A DNA stretch of 64,000 nt from Costus lasius (lineage: Eukaryota; Streptophyta; Magnoliopsida; Zingiberales; Costaceae). The stretch lies in assembly GCA_027563935.2 (NCBI GenBank), contig CM050454.1, positions 53,038,596 to 53,102,595 of the forward strand. The letters run 5' to 3'. A program made the position numbers and the translations under genes. Position 1 is the first letter of the stretch, and every line of letters begins with the position of its first letter. A model generated the notes under the pieces. The model had not been told where the DNA came from. It did no database searches and saw only the letters and a list, made by a program, of their open reading frames with translations. Shown here piece by piece: positions 1 through 11,184 of this stretch.

Positions 1-2460
1 GATGGTAGAAAAACCCAGATCTATCTCACTTAACCTGATTTTGATGGGGGAAAACTCAAGTTATTTGGGTATTTGATCGGCTTTAGGTAAAACCCAACTG
101 TTATATATTGAGTGGGGTTTGGGTTAAACCTAACTATTATAAGTTGAGTTGGAATTAGGTATGAGATTTTTGAAACCCACTTTGAACCCGTATCTACCCA
201 TATAGATAAAATAACAAAATTACCCCCTCACTTTAAACACAAAATTCACTTATCATAGTAAAAATCCTAGTTGAAACTAGTGCTTAGTCTTTCCTCAACA
301 TTTTTGAAACTTATCGTTGTTTATTGTCACTGTTCCTACATCACTCATTGTCACCACTCCTACGTTGCTTGTTCTCATAGTTCCTTGGTCTTTTCATCGC
401 TTGCTGGTGCAATTTTGTCATGGTTCATGTGGATCAAGTGTATTTTTATATAATTGGCTATGACACCATAAGTATACATATTATGTATATATTTTTAATC
501 TTTATGTAAAAGTAGATTGTGTAGTCCACCATCCCAAGGCATGAAAATCCTTATGGGAGTTTAGACATGTGTAAAATTAGCCCATCAATACTAAGTAAAG
601 CTTTTAGCGTACCGAAAAGACTTTATGGCCCAATATAATATTGAAAGAGTAAAAGTGCTTATTTAAATTACACCTTATGACATCTCCTTAGTTTAAAACT
701 AAAGATTGTACACTTTTTGTTCTTCCACCGTACCCTCTAACCCTTACATGCGTCCGCCCATCATCCATTATAATGTCCTCTTTATATTATGACTTTTTTT
801 CTTAGTACTCTTCACTAAGCCCATTGGTCTGAGGTGTTTATGTTGGCATCTCATGCAGCATAGTACTCATGTTGTTCACAAATTCGAACCAGACATTGAG
901 GGAAGCTGTTATTGTGCTAATATTGGAGCAGTGTAGTATTTGGGATTTACTAAGATGACATCCTAGATATTAGACAGTAAGCCACACAAATTCCATCAAA
1001 GAATATTCTTTTTCCATTGTCACTTTTGCCTTTGCTCGATGCTTCAGCTACTACTCTATGCCCAATAAAATTAAAATGGTGCTCTTGTCGCTGTCGGTGC
1101 CTCATGTCCTACTCGATGCACAATAGTGCTCTCGTCGCTGTTTGGTGCCTCAGCTTCTACCGTTGCTCTTTGAACTTGTAACATTGCTCGGTGCTTCAGA
1201 AACTGGGGTCGGATTTCCCAAAATCCAGCTGTGGTTAAGTACAAGGTCTGGGTTTTGAGTTGGGGGCAAATCCATCCCACCCATTGTCATCCCTGCCCAA
1301 CATAAAGGTTTAACCATACAAATGAAAGATGATAACATGATGTAAAAGTAGGCTGTCGCATTAGATATGTCAAAAAAATATACTCGTATGATTGAAATTA
1401 AGATCAAATAAAGGGAATATGAGTATAGTTGTGGTCTTCACTGACTCACCGACTCATATTCAGTTATTCTGATACACTCCTCTCTTATCAGTCTCTCGTT
1501 TTTCTTTGTACCCAACGACATCTCTCTCTCTTCCTCTCCTTCATGTTAGAGGAATATGATAAACTTTTTTTTCCACCCACAGCTCATGTATGCTTTAATC
1601 ACAACTACGAAAGTGGAATATGATACTGTATTTTTGATAAATTTTGTGGCACCATCATGTTTTAGATATTTATACAAAAAGATTTTGCTTTCTTCTAATG
1701 TTCACGAGTCATCCATTAATCTAGAATCCAACACGCATGTGATGGAGGGAGCGACCACAGAATAGACTACTGCTAATGCGACTGCATAGATGAACAAATG
1801 CATCTGATAATTAACAATCGACTAGTTATCCTTATATATCTTATGAGTTAAGATAAAATTTATTAACTTTGTAGGGAAAGAGATGTCGATCTCTGATTAT
1901 TTACTTTCACTGGTTTGGAAATCAAAGAATAATCTTGGTTTTCCCCACTTAAACAAGGAAATGAAGTTTTCGTTAGCTACAAGTAAAGTGGATGCATTGA
2001 AATCATTCCTAAAACATAATCAATATGGTCATGAGACCACCCTAGTCTCCGTTAATCTTAATTGATTGCTGCATTCCTTGAGTGGTTACAGTAAGTGTGA
2101 AGCGTAGCAATCATGTGCAAAATGATTGACTTGGGACGGGAGGGAGGGAGAAGGCCATTCCACGCCCATCTAGACACCCTAAATTTGAGGTTTACCCAAA
2201 GCAGTCATCATTCACCTCCTCCACTGCTCTTTGTGTGACCCCTGCAGGGGGCACTCATGACCCCACATGATCTCTTTCCTTTCTTTTTGCCTCCTCCTAC
2301 GCTATGTGCCACCAAAGAGATGTCAATCTAATTTGCAAAAAGTTAATCAACTGCCTGCACACAGATCAAAAGTGTGCATGAAGACCGTGAAGTGAAATCA
2401 AAGTGTTAAATTTGTTGTGTAGTGGTAACTCTCCATTTATGGTTCCAGTAATTTTCTTCC
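1..2460. other. Non-coding sequence upstream of the GT31 gene
   Basis: AT-rich sequence with no reading frame that looks like a protein. The short open frames here (60-85 codons) are low in complexity and resemble no family I know. Around 1020-1200 there are imperfect short repeats built on a 'gctc-tcgtcgctg-tggtgcctca' theme. No LTR, primer-binding site or transposase could be recognised, although decayed transposon sequence cannot be excluded. Confidence 0.6.
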
Positions 2461-2469
2461 TTATAAAAG
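2461..2469 (+). promoter_or_regulatory. Probable TATA box of the GT31 gene
   Basis: TTATAAAAG lies 350 bp before the favoured start codon at 2811. Transcription would start about 30 bp downstream, giving a 5' leader of roughly 320 nt. It is the only good TATA-like motif in the interval just upstream of the gene. Assigned by position and consensus only. Confidence 0.45.
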
Positions 2470-2810
2470 TTTTTCTCCATGCTCTTCCAGTGGGTGGGTC
2501 TCTCTTCCTTGCTCCTCCTAGTCCGCCGGAATGAGAGAATGAAATCGACTGAGTACAGAGTCCAAATCCGAATCTAAAGCAGCAAATTTTAACTCTTGCT
2601 TCGGTCTTGTTGATTTCTCTGAAGCGAATCGAGTTAACTTGACCATTGGGTGGTGTGATCTATTCTGTTCCATTGACTTGCGCTCTCAGCTGCAAAGGTG
2701 ACATCTTTACTAAGAAATTTGGATGGAGAGTAAAGTCGATGAGATTTGAGAGTTTTCATGGCAATTCCTTGGCCGTAATAAGAGGGGAGGCGAAGAAGGG
2801 GAGAGCAGAC

Positions 2811-5584
2811 ATGAGTTTCAAGAGAGGAAGCGCTGGAGAGTTGTCGGCGAGGGGAACGGCGGTCACTAAACAGTGGACCATTTTGTTTTGCATAGGAAGC
2901 TTTTGTGCTGGTCTACTCTTGACCAACAGGTGCTCATCATTTCCTCTTCTTAGTTGTATTAGACAGATTCTCTGCTTCTCAAGTTTTGGTACATTATTTC
3001 GTCTAATGTTTCTACAAACTTCGATCAGCAACATGTTTTTGGATCTACAATGTATCTTTTTTCTTCTCGATTGTGACGTTGACGAGTTAAGGTAATGCTG
3101 ATCATACAATCATCATATCTTTGAGTTATAAACTCCGGCTTGGACTGGTTTCCAGTAGTTGCTGATGGAATTTATTAAGCTTGCAAAAATATGGGGCGAG
3201 AGTAATCGCTAACACGAATTTTATTCCTATCATTGGCACAAAATCATGCCCCGTAATCTTTCATTTTTTTTTGTTTGCTGCTAGCTAGTTGGTTTAGTGA
3301 TGCTTTGATTTTCATTGAAACAGATTGTCCTCAACCTCAAGTAATTCTGCTTTGCATGCTTTTGACGAGATTTTGTGCCTCAAGAGATTGCACTTTTGTT
3401 TTCTTTTAGCCTTAACACTTTTTCAGTGAGATTCACCAATTTATAATTTATGCTGCTGGGGAATAATTGTCGGTGCACACCTTTTTATTTCACACATGAT
3501 GGATGCTTTCAGTGCATTTGCTAAATAGCATCACATTCGTTTGTCGAAATCTTGTGTACTAGAGAGTACCATATTCTTAATTTTGGGCAAAGGGATTGCT
3601 TGTCATGTAGTAGGAATGTGTTCATAATTGGTCACTATTTCTTAAACCTCATCAATGGTTTCATGCAGTTGGACAATTCCTGAAGCAAAAAAGGAGATCA
3701 TCAGGACAACTGGAACAGAGGATACTAAGATGAATCTAGTTGACAGCCATTGTAATCCAACAAAATTGGTTAGAATGCATGCTATGTACTCAGTTTACAA
3801 TAAGTCAATTTGTGTTTTTCAATTCAGGTAGGTCTTGATTACAGACAGAAATTTATTACGTTTGATAATGTGTTTTGTGTGTTTCAGATTAATGAAAAAC
3901 AAAGGAGGCCTAACGAAATCCTTGGCAAATTTTCCAACAAACGAGAAGCTTTACAGTAAGTTTGGGTAGTCCAAAGAATTTGGGTATTGAATATGAAATG
4001 ATGGAAAGCTATAAATATAAACACTATCGTTACAGTAAAAGAAACAATTTTTACAGGACGATAAATAAAACTATATCAGACCTAGAACTGGAATTAGCAT
4101 CTGCAAAAGCCGCACAGGAGTCAACAGCCGAGGGCGTACCATCGGCAAACGCTCTCAAGTCTACTCAATCAACCGGTCGAAGGAAGTTTCTGATGGTTAT
4201 TGGAATCAACACTGCCTTTAGCAGTCGTAAGAGAAGGGATTCGGTTCGAGCTACATGGATGCCTCAAGGTTCGTATGTCAGAATATCTAAACATTCTTGG
4301 ATTTTGATGCAACTAAGTATTTCTGTGTAAAAAAAATAATAGGCGAAAAGAGGAAGAGGCTGGAAGAGGAGAAAGGCATTATCATTCGCTTTGTCATTGG
4401 TCACAGGTTGGATTCTACTCATATATTTCATGTGAAAATTGCCTCTTGTGTGAATTGATCTCATTCTTCACTGCAGTGCTAGCTCTGGCGGGATTTTGGA
4501 CAAGGCAATTGAAGCAGAACACAGGAAGCACGGGGATTTCTTGAGACTGGTTTGGATATGCTGCAACTCATTATCATGATGAAAGCATGCTTGCATGAGT
4601 AGATTAAGAAGAGATGTGACGTGTTTGCAGGATCATGTGGAAGGCTATCTGGAATTGTCAGCCAAAACTAAAATATACTTGGCCACTGCTGTATCAATGT
4701 GGGATGCAGATTTCTACATCAAAGTAGATGACGATGTGCATGTGAATATTGGTAGGTGAACTAGTCTTTTGTGTTGCAACGTAACCTACTCATATGATGA
4801 ATGCTGATGGTTGACTGTAGCAACTCTTGCGATAACTCTGGCAAAGCATCGTTCAAAGCCTCGTGTGTATATTGGCTGTATGAAATCTGGCCCGGTTCTA
4901 GCTCACAAGTAAGCAATCAGGTTCATTTTTTTCTTTAAAGAAAAAAAAAAAAAGAGAGAATGTGAAATTTGTGGTGAACTAAATATCGCAGGGGAGTGAG
5001 ATATCATGAACCTGAGCATTGGAAGTTTGGAGAGCAGGGAAATCAATATTTTCGCCATGCTACAGGGCAGATTTATGCAGTTTCAAAACATTTGGCCACT
5101 TACATATCTACAAACCAGTATGTAATGTCTGTTGTGCTATTTGATATTTTAATAGAAGTTTTTTAAAATGAGAAATAACATATTATTTATGTATTGAACG
5201 TAGGCATATGCTTCACAAGTATGCAAATGAGGATGTTTCATTGGGATCATGGTTTATTGGACTGAACGTTCAACACATGGATGACCGCAGGTTCTGCTGT
5301 GCCACCCCGCCTGGTCAGTTGTATTCACGATTCATGATTATCCAATTACTATATTCTATTTTCTCTTGTTAAATACAAATCTATGTATAAATTGCACTAA
5401 TGCTGGAGAAATAATAAGTTGAGCTACTGCAGACTGTGAGTGGAAAGCTCAAGCAGGCAACGCATGCATTGGATCCTTTGATTGGAGTTGCAGCGGTATT
5501 TGCAATTCAGCACAGAGGATGAAGGAGATTCATCGCCGATGCGGTGAAGGGGACAACACTCTCTGGAATTCATTCTTCTCATAA
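2811..5584 (+). CDS. GT31 beta-1,3-galactosyltransferase (plant B3GALT type), 11 exons
   Basis: Predicted exons: 2811-2929, 3669-3768, 3888-3955, 4057-4268, 4343-4406, 4477-4549, 4631-4751, 4821-4908, 4992-5117, 5204-5313, 5433-5584. They sum to 1233 nt (410 aa), all introns are GT/AG, and the frame is kept throughout. The product is a type II Golgi membrane enzyme of glycosyltransferase family 31, which adds beta-1,3-galactose to glycans such as arabinogalactan-protein chains. Visible: basic N-terminus, membrane anchor at residues 22-38 ([17 protein letters not shown]), a DUF4094-like stem, the [20 protein letters not shown] start of the catalytic domain, the metal-binding DDD at 245-247 (YIKVDDDV), EDVSLGSW at 333-340, and a Cys-rich C-terminus. 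Length matches the family (about 390-410 aa). An in-frame ATG at 2739 would add 24 residues, and a stop at 2640-2642 closes the frame upstream. I prefer 2811 because MSFK and the short lead to the anchor look family-typical. A strong alternative donor at 3828 would extend exon 2, but it shifts exon 3 out of the family-like frame. The exact acceptor substrate is unknown. Confidence 0.9.
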
Positions 5585-6142
5585 AGAAGTGATTCTGAAT
5601 TCAGCAAGTGCATTGGCTTGGGAACTCTTCCATTTTATCAGAGAAAAAGGATTCCCAATTCAATAAGAAGACAGAGAGGAAATATACACACACAGTGAGT
5701 GAGTGATACTTTGGAAATGTCTGATGTACATTTTGTTTCTTCAAAATGTCAATGGATTCAAATGAAGTAAGTTGTAATTAGTTGGCCACAAGAGATGTTA
5801 ATGGATGCATATTTTTTGTTTGTAAAATTCTTCTCTCTGCGGGATCTAACAATATCCTTGGATGGTAAAGCATAATGATAAAACTCTAATACTAAGTCAA
5901 AATAAATTAAGTCAACTACTTTAACAAATTACAAATTACAACTTTAGGCACTCTTACTGAAAGAAAATTATGTCTCTAGCGTCCCTTGGCTATTATGTCA
6001 ACGGGAAGAAAATTTGTTGCAACGTCCCTTGGCTACAGCGGCGGGTGGTGTAATGTCAATAGAACAATAACTGAGAAATACGAACCTTTACTAGTTGGAG
6101 AAAGATTAGGTAGGTGATACAACAATCAACAATCAATCAATG
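5585..6142. other. 3' flank of the GT31 gene and intergenic sequence
   Basis: Holds the presumed 3' UTR (possible poly(A) signals such as the AATAAG near 5664) and AT-rich DNA without a recognisable gene or repeat boundary. A short motif, 'cgtcccttggcta', occurs twice (about 5980 and 6023). Confidence 0.5.
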
Positions 6143-6488
6143 TGTTGAAGAGTTACACTTCAATATTTAATATCCACATAGGTATCTTTTAAACAATACT
6201 CATAAAAAAGTCTGGGTTCTCATACCACTATTGGTAGGAACATCTGTAACAGCACTATGAAGTCAAGCAAGAAAATAGAGGAGAGTACAATATAACATAA
6301 CTAAAGTGAAATCAATTCATTAGTGGCTGCTATAAAGATTACATGTATTTTTGAAAAAAATGGAACAAGTGCTGAAGCATTGTTCGTTCTCCTCCAATTT
6401 ATAAAAAAAATTCTGCCATAATTTTTCAGAAATCTTTCTTTAATCTTCTATTCCCCTTTCTAATCTTTTCCCTCTCTAATCTCCAACA
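6143..6488 (+). repeat. Candidate 5' LTR of Copia-1 (346 bp)
   Basis: Starts TGTTGAAG and ends CTCCAACA, so it has TG/CA ends within a 5-bp TGTTG/CAACA inverted repeat. It is followed after a few bases by 'ttgatatcagaacc' (6492-6505), a near match to the copia initiator-Met primer site TGGTATCAGAGC. No second LTR was found to confirm the boundaries. Confidence 0.45.
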
Positions 6489-8148
6489 AATTTGATATCA
6501 GAACCATTTAGATCCCTTTTGGCGGCCGTCCTCCCGCTCCCCAATCCGAAACTATATCTTACTGAGCTGCTTCCACTGTGTGTCATACCCAGGCTTCCAC
6601 TTCTCCTCGTAGGTGAAGAAGGCAAGGTCATTGTTATTCTTTGTGTGCCGCTGTGGAATCTTCAATTCGAAGCCGCATTCGTAACAAGCCTCGAAGAATG
6701 AGATTTCTTGAGGGAAGAATGAGATTTTTCCATCGCCAGTCGCCAATCTCTGTAGCTTCTCTGATTTCCAGAAGTCAAATTTCACTATTCCTTTCAAAGG
6801 TCTCGTCATCAAATTGGAGAGTGAAGATATAGAAGGTCTCGTCATCAATTGAGATTTCAATTTCAATCAATTGGGATTTCTTTTGGATTTCCAGATTAGT
6901 TGGGATTTCGCAAAGAGAAGAAGAAATCAAAGTAAAAACGGGAAGTCAGCATCAAAAGCAGGACATTTGAGAATTTGCATCTTCGGCTGTTTGGATTGCA
7001 AAACAACAAAGTAAAATTGAAGAAAGAGAAGAGCTTTTTTATTGGAAGTTCCTGTCGAGACGAAAACAAAGAAAAGTATGAGATTTTTCCATCGCCAGTC
7101 GCCAATATCTGCAAGCTCATCTGATACCAAATTTGTTAGAATTGTCTTCTCTCTTCTCTCTTTATGATGTTGAAAAGTTCTTTCTCCTTCATCTCTACTC
7201 TGGTCTTGATTTGGGTTTGTACGACCTCTTGCATATGTTCCTCTTCCTTGGGAGAAAGCACCTCTTTGCATATTCTTTCTTGAAAAACTCATCTTTGCTT
7301 GAAAAGCTTGCTCCAATGGTTGATCATAATACTTATTCAACCTTTGCTCATGAACTTCAAGTGAACCAATAAGCTCATACATAGAAAGCTTTGAAAGATC
7401 TTTTGTTTCTTCAATTACCGCAACAATATGCTCAAATTTTTGAGGTAAACTTCTAAGTTTCTTCTCAACAATTTTCTTTTCTGGAATTACTTCATCAAGG
7501 CTTTTGATTTGATTCACAAGTTTTGAAGCCTTTGAAAAGAAGTCTTTAACACATTCACTATCTCTCATTCTCATGTTGTCAAAATTCCTCCATAAATTTT
7601 GCAACTTGATGGAGATTACTTTTTCAGATCCTTGAAACTCATTCTTCAATGTTTCCCATCTATCTTTTGCTTTTTTCACACCAAGGATGTGAAAATATAT
7701 TGATTTGCTCACACCTTATTGTATGATTCTCAATGCCATAGCATTCCTTTTCACATTTTCTTTGTACTTTTTCTCATTTGTTTCTAACCTTGAAGAACTA
7801 CTTGATGCTTCAAATTGTTCTTCATAACGATTCAACAATATCCCACAAATCTTGAGAAATAAAAATCATTTCCATTTTGAGCAAAAGCCATAGTTACCAA
7901 CAGTGCTAGACTGATTTGAAACCCTTTTCTTTGTTTTGATCTCGGCGGAATCTTCCAATAAAAAAGCTCTTCTCTTTTGAGAAATGTGTAACTTGTTTTT
8001 CATCATTTCTCCCTTTTTTCTCTTTATACCAACAAACACTTTATGAATGATAAGAGTCTTTGCATATAGTGCATCTAAAATGATAATCTCTAGTATGATG
8101 ATTAGACTTCTTGCAAATTATGCAATATAAATTAGAGTTACCAGAGTT
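6489..8148. repeat. Scrambled leader and inverted gag of Copia-1
   Basis: Pieces of one copia family in both orientations. A primer-site-like sequence lies in plus orientation at 6492-6505 and another in minus orientation at 7115-7129. A 29-bp direct repeat (6719-6747 and 7078-7106) begins ATGAGATTTTTCC. Leader segments 7026-7076 and 7924-7974 are imperfect inverted copies of each other. Gag (7891 to about 7150) and a gag zinc-knuckle-like stretch (about 8135-8060, C..C....H pattern) both read on the minus strand, but in the wrong order for one intact element. Confidence 0.6.
7150..7891 (-). pseudogene. Copia gag (UBN2-type) fragment
   Basis: On the minus strand a start-like MAFAQNG at 7891 is followed by a frameshift near 7720. 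About 190 residues of gag typical of plant copia elements follow, including AKDRWETLKNEFQGSEK, SLPQKFEHIVAVIEE and ELIGSLEVHEQRL. The Arg/Gly-rich tail is near 7200. The frame then runs into a PBS/leader sequence (7115-7129), so the C-terminal end is artificial. It would package RNA in virus-like particles if intact. Its orientation opposite to the neighbouring pol shows an internal inversion or compound insertion. Confidence 0.7.
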
Positions 8149-8424
8149 TTGTGGGTGTTGGAAGTCTTTTCTTCAAGGGATGAAATTAGAGATAGCAAAT
8201 ACTTGAATATAAAAGGCAAAGGTGTCATTTCAATCCATACTCAAGAAGGTAAAGAAAAGTGCATTCATAATATTCATTATTCTCCAAGTATTACTCAAAA
8301 CCTTCTTAGTGTTGGTCAAATGTTGCATAGAGGTTATAGATTGGTCTTTGATGATAAGCAATGTGAGATATTTGATAAGAAGACAAAGCATACAGTTGCT
8401 ACTGTGAAGATGAGCATGAATAAC
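8149..8424 (+). pseudogene. Copia-1 protease/gag-pre-integrase segment
   Basis: Plus-strand frame with KCIHNIHYSPSITQNLLSVG, the conserved stretch after the retropepsin domain of copia polyproteins. It is cut by the solo LTR that starts at 8425, and the reading resumes at 11185 past the solo LTR and its target duplication. The protease active-site segment itself is missing or too degraded to see. Confidence 0.7.
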
Positions 8425-9149
8425 TGTAATACCCTAAAAAAATTATGAACCCCTTATGATGGTATGCAAATAATGAATTTGGTAAATCATATCCCTTGGT
8501 CAATTAATCATGTTTGAAGTCCTTACTTTTCTATGGTCATGAATATGGTATCTTGGTACTATGGGCTTAAATGTCCTTGTTGGAGTCTTAAAGGGAATTT
8601 TTGGAAAAAGCTTGCCACATAAGCCTTGAGGGTTAGTATTATGGAAAGGAAAAATCGTGAAGGGGGGGACGCTGGTCGCATCTTGCTTGGGGTGGAACCC
8701 TAGAGGAGCCGCCAACTAGAGAAAAGAGGTTGGGAGAAGGATTTCAACATCTTAAGGCAAGTAAATCTTGTTCTTTGTTTTGGTAAATCTGGTTCTTCCC
8801 TTCATGCTTTAGATAACTTTGATCCCTTGTGTCTTATGATTTCGATTTGGAACTTAGATCTTGTGTTTTTCTATTCTATGGGTCGGATCTGAATATGTAT
8901 GATGATTCTGAAATTTTGTCTTGCTGAAAATTATAGTCACCAATCTGACCTTGTTGTGCTTTAACACCAATATCTCATGACCTATAGATCCAAATCGCAC
9001 GAAACAAATTTTGTATGAAACTAGATTCATTCAGCTTTGATTTGAATGTAATATTGACCACATCTTAGCTATATTCATGTTGCAATCGGTATTGTCATCT
9101 AACTTATGAAATATGTTTTCTGAAAATCTGGAATCTTGACCTTTATGTG

Positions 9150-9660
9150 TTCGAACCCTCATATCTCCCTAGGTATAGCTCGAATCTTGTGAAGCTAGTT
9201 TTATTGGAAAGTAGACTCTAAGAGCTTCATTTTGACTATTATATCGCCTATTTTCGGTTAGTTATTGAATCTGAAATATATGTCGCAATTCTGATTTATG
9301 AGTCTATTTAGGGTTATATGAAATCCTAACCTTTTTATGTTCGAACCCCCATATCTCCCTGATTATAACTTTAAATCTTATGAATTTAGTTTTATTGGAA
9401 AGTAGACTCAGATAGCTTCATTTTGGATACCATATTGTCTAGTTTTGGTTAGGTTTTTGATATGAAACATATGTCGCAATTCTGATATACGAATCTGTTT
9501 TCTAGAAATATGAAATTCTGGCCTTCCTATGTTCGAACCCTTATATCTCCCTGCCTACAATTCAAAATCTTGTGAAACAAGTTTTATTGGAAACTAGATT
9601 CAGAGAGCTTCATTTTGAATACAATATTGTCTAGTTTTGATTAGAAATTGGACCTAAAAT
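9150..9660. repeat. Three diverged ~185-bp tandem units inside the solo LTR
   Basis: Each unit carries 'cgaaccctcatatctccct', then a 'ttttattggaaagtagactc'-like stretch, then a 'atgtcgcaattctgat'-like stretch. Units begin near 9150, 9340 and 9530. A related sequence in reverse orientation occurs at 28080-28530. Confidence 0.6.
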
Positions 9661-10027
9661 ATATGTTGCAATCTGACAATATAAATCTGCTATGTTTTAG
9701 TTAAATGCTTACCACTAAATTTGGTATTATGTTTTGGAGCTTAAAATTATTCTTGAAGCAACAAGATCATTATAAAATCTATTTTCTATGCCTTAACTCA
9801 TGACTTTGAACTCATGGTATGAACTCCAACACATTATATGGAACTTATGACCTAGCCCTAAAATCTCATTAGCAATGTTATGCTTATGTCCAATGACAAA
9901 TGGTTTATCGAATGACTCATGTTACATCTTATCAATGTTAAGCTCAAGCTCATTATCTTTGTGCTCTTCTTATGAAAGCTATATTGTGGGGAGAATTTGT
10001 ATGAACCCAAATGAGAGATTTGTGGAT

Positions 10028-10300
10028 GGATGTGGAGCAAAGTGCCACACCCCTAAAAAGGTGAGGGCCACCTCTTGAGTCCCACTTCTGATATGGTAGT
10101 TGGGAGCAAAGTGCTACATGGAGCAAAATACCACACCCCTAAAAAGGTGGGGGCCACCTCTTGAATTTATGGGAGCCACCACTTGAATCTCACTACATTG
10201 ATAGTTGTGGAGCAAAGGGCTACATGGAGCAAAGTGTCACACCCCTAAAAAGGTGGGGCCACCTCTTGAATTTATGGGAGCCACTGCTTGAATCCCACTA
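10028..10300. repeat. Short tandem repeats in the solo LTR
   Basis: Three imperfect copies of a unit of about 90-100 bp containing 'gtggagcaaa', 'ccacacccctaaaaaggtg' and 'gccacctcttgaa'. Confidence 0.6.
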
Positions 10301-11184
10301 TCTATTCGCATGAAGAGCATCTCTAGCTAGCTTTTGTTTGCTCTCTCCTGACGAGGATGGGTTCAACTTCCAGACGTGGAAGGAATTATGAATTATGATT
10401 GTCTCCCCCACATCTATGATACATGACTATTCATGATATAAATGCACATCTATGATCTATGACTACTCTTGATATGAATGTACAATAATAATCAATGATT
10501 ACTCATGATACGAATGCTCAATAATGACCAATGACTACTTGTGACTCAAATGTCTTATCCATGAGGGATGTGTTACTATCTTATTTTCCTTACCCAAATT
10601 ATGTGCTCAAGGGAATTATGTTATTCTTCATTATTGTTTTATTGTGCTGACTATTTCATTGATATGTTTATCCTCTTTAGTTCGTTTCCCTTAGCCTTTG
10701 GGTTTACTTGCTGGACAATTTATGCTCATTCTTGCTTTCACTAACCCTTATTGCAGATTAGCTTCGCTACGCATTATGGGCAGAAATATGAAATTTTGGA
10801 AGCTCATTTTGGAATTTTGTCTAAATCTTAGAATTTTGTAATCTTGGAAACATTGTAGTTTCCAGAAAAAAAAAGACTTATATTAAGGAGTGGTATTGTG
10901 ACTTGTTGTGTTGAGAATGTTTCTAGTTTTGAAATTTGATACAATGGTCTATGTTGATAGTATGTTTAGCTCTCGGATTTTGGATTGTATGACTTTACTT
11001 TGCTATTGGGTAAAAGACTTTGAAAGAATGGATATTGTTCTGTTGCAACTTAGATGATGACATTTTAACCCATGTTTTGTTGTTCAAGGCACTAGATCTT
11101 GATTTTGATTGTCGATCCTTGCGAAAATTATGTGTATGATTTTTACTATATTAGATTGTTATTATCTAAGGGTGTGACAATAAC

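Larger units (their letters stand above)
8425..11179 (+). repeat. Solo LTR (2755 bp), Ty3/gypsy Tekay/Del-like
   Basis: Starts TGTAATACCC, ends GGGTGTGACA, and is flanked by a perfect 5-bp target duplication ATAAC (8420-8424 and 11180-11184) within Copia-1 pol. The ends and the length over 2.5 kb fit LTRs of the Tekay/Del chromovirus group. No primer site or coding region is inside, so it is a solo LTR left by LTR-LTR recombination. Internal tandem repeats lie at about 9150-9660 (three units near 185 bp) and 10028-10300 (three units containing 'ccacacccctaaaaaggtg'). Confidence 0.85.

Noticed and set aside
1..1800. Several 60-85-codon frames that might be small genes
   Set aside because: Low complexity, no start context or homology that I can recognise, and similar numbers are expected by chance in AT-rich DNA.
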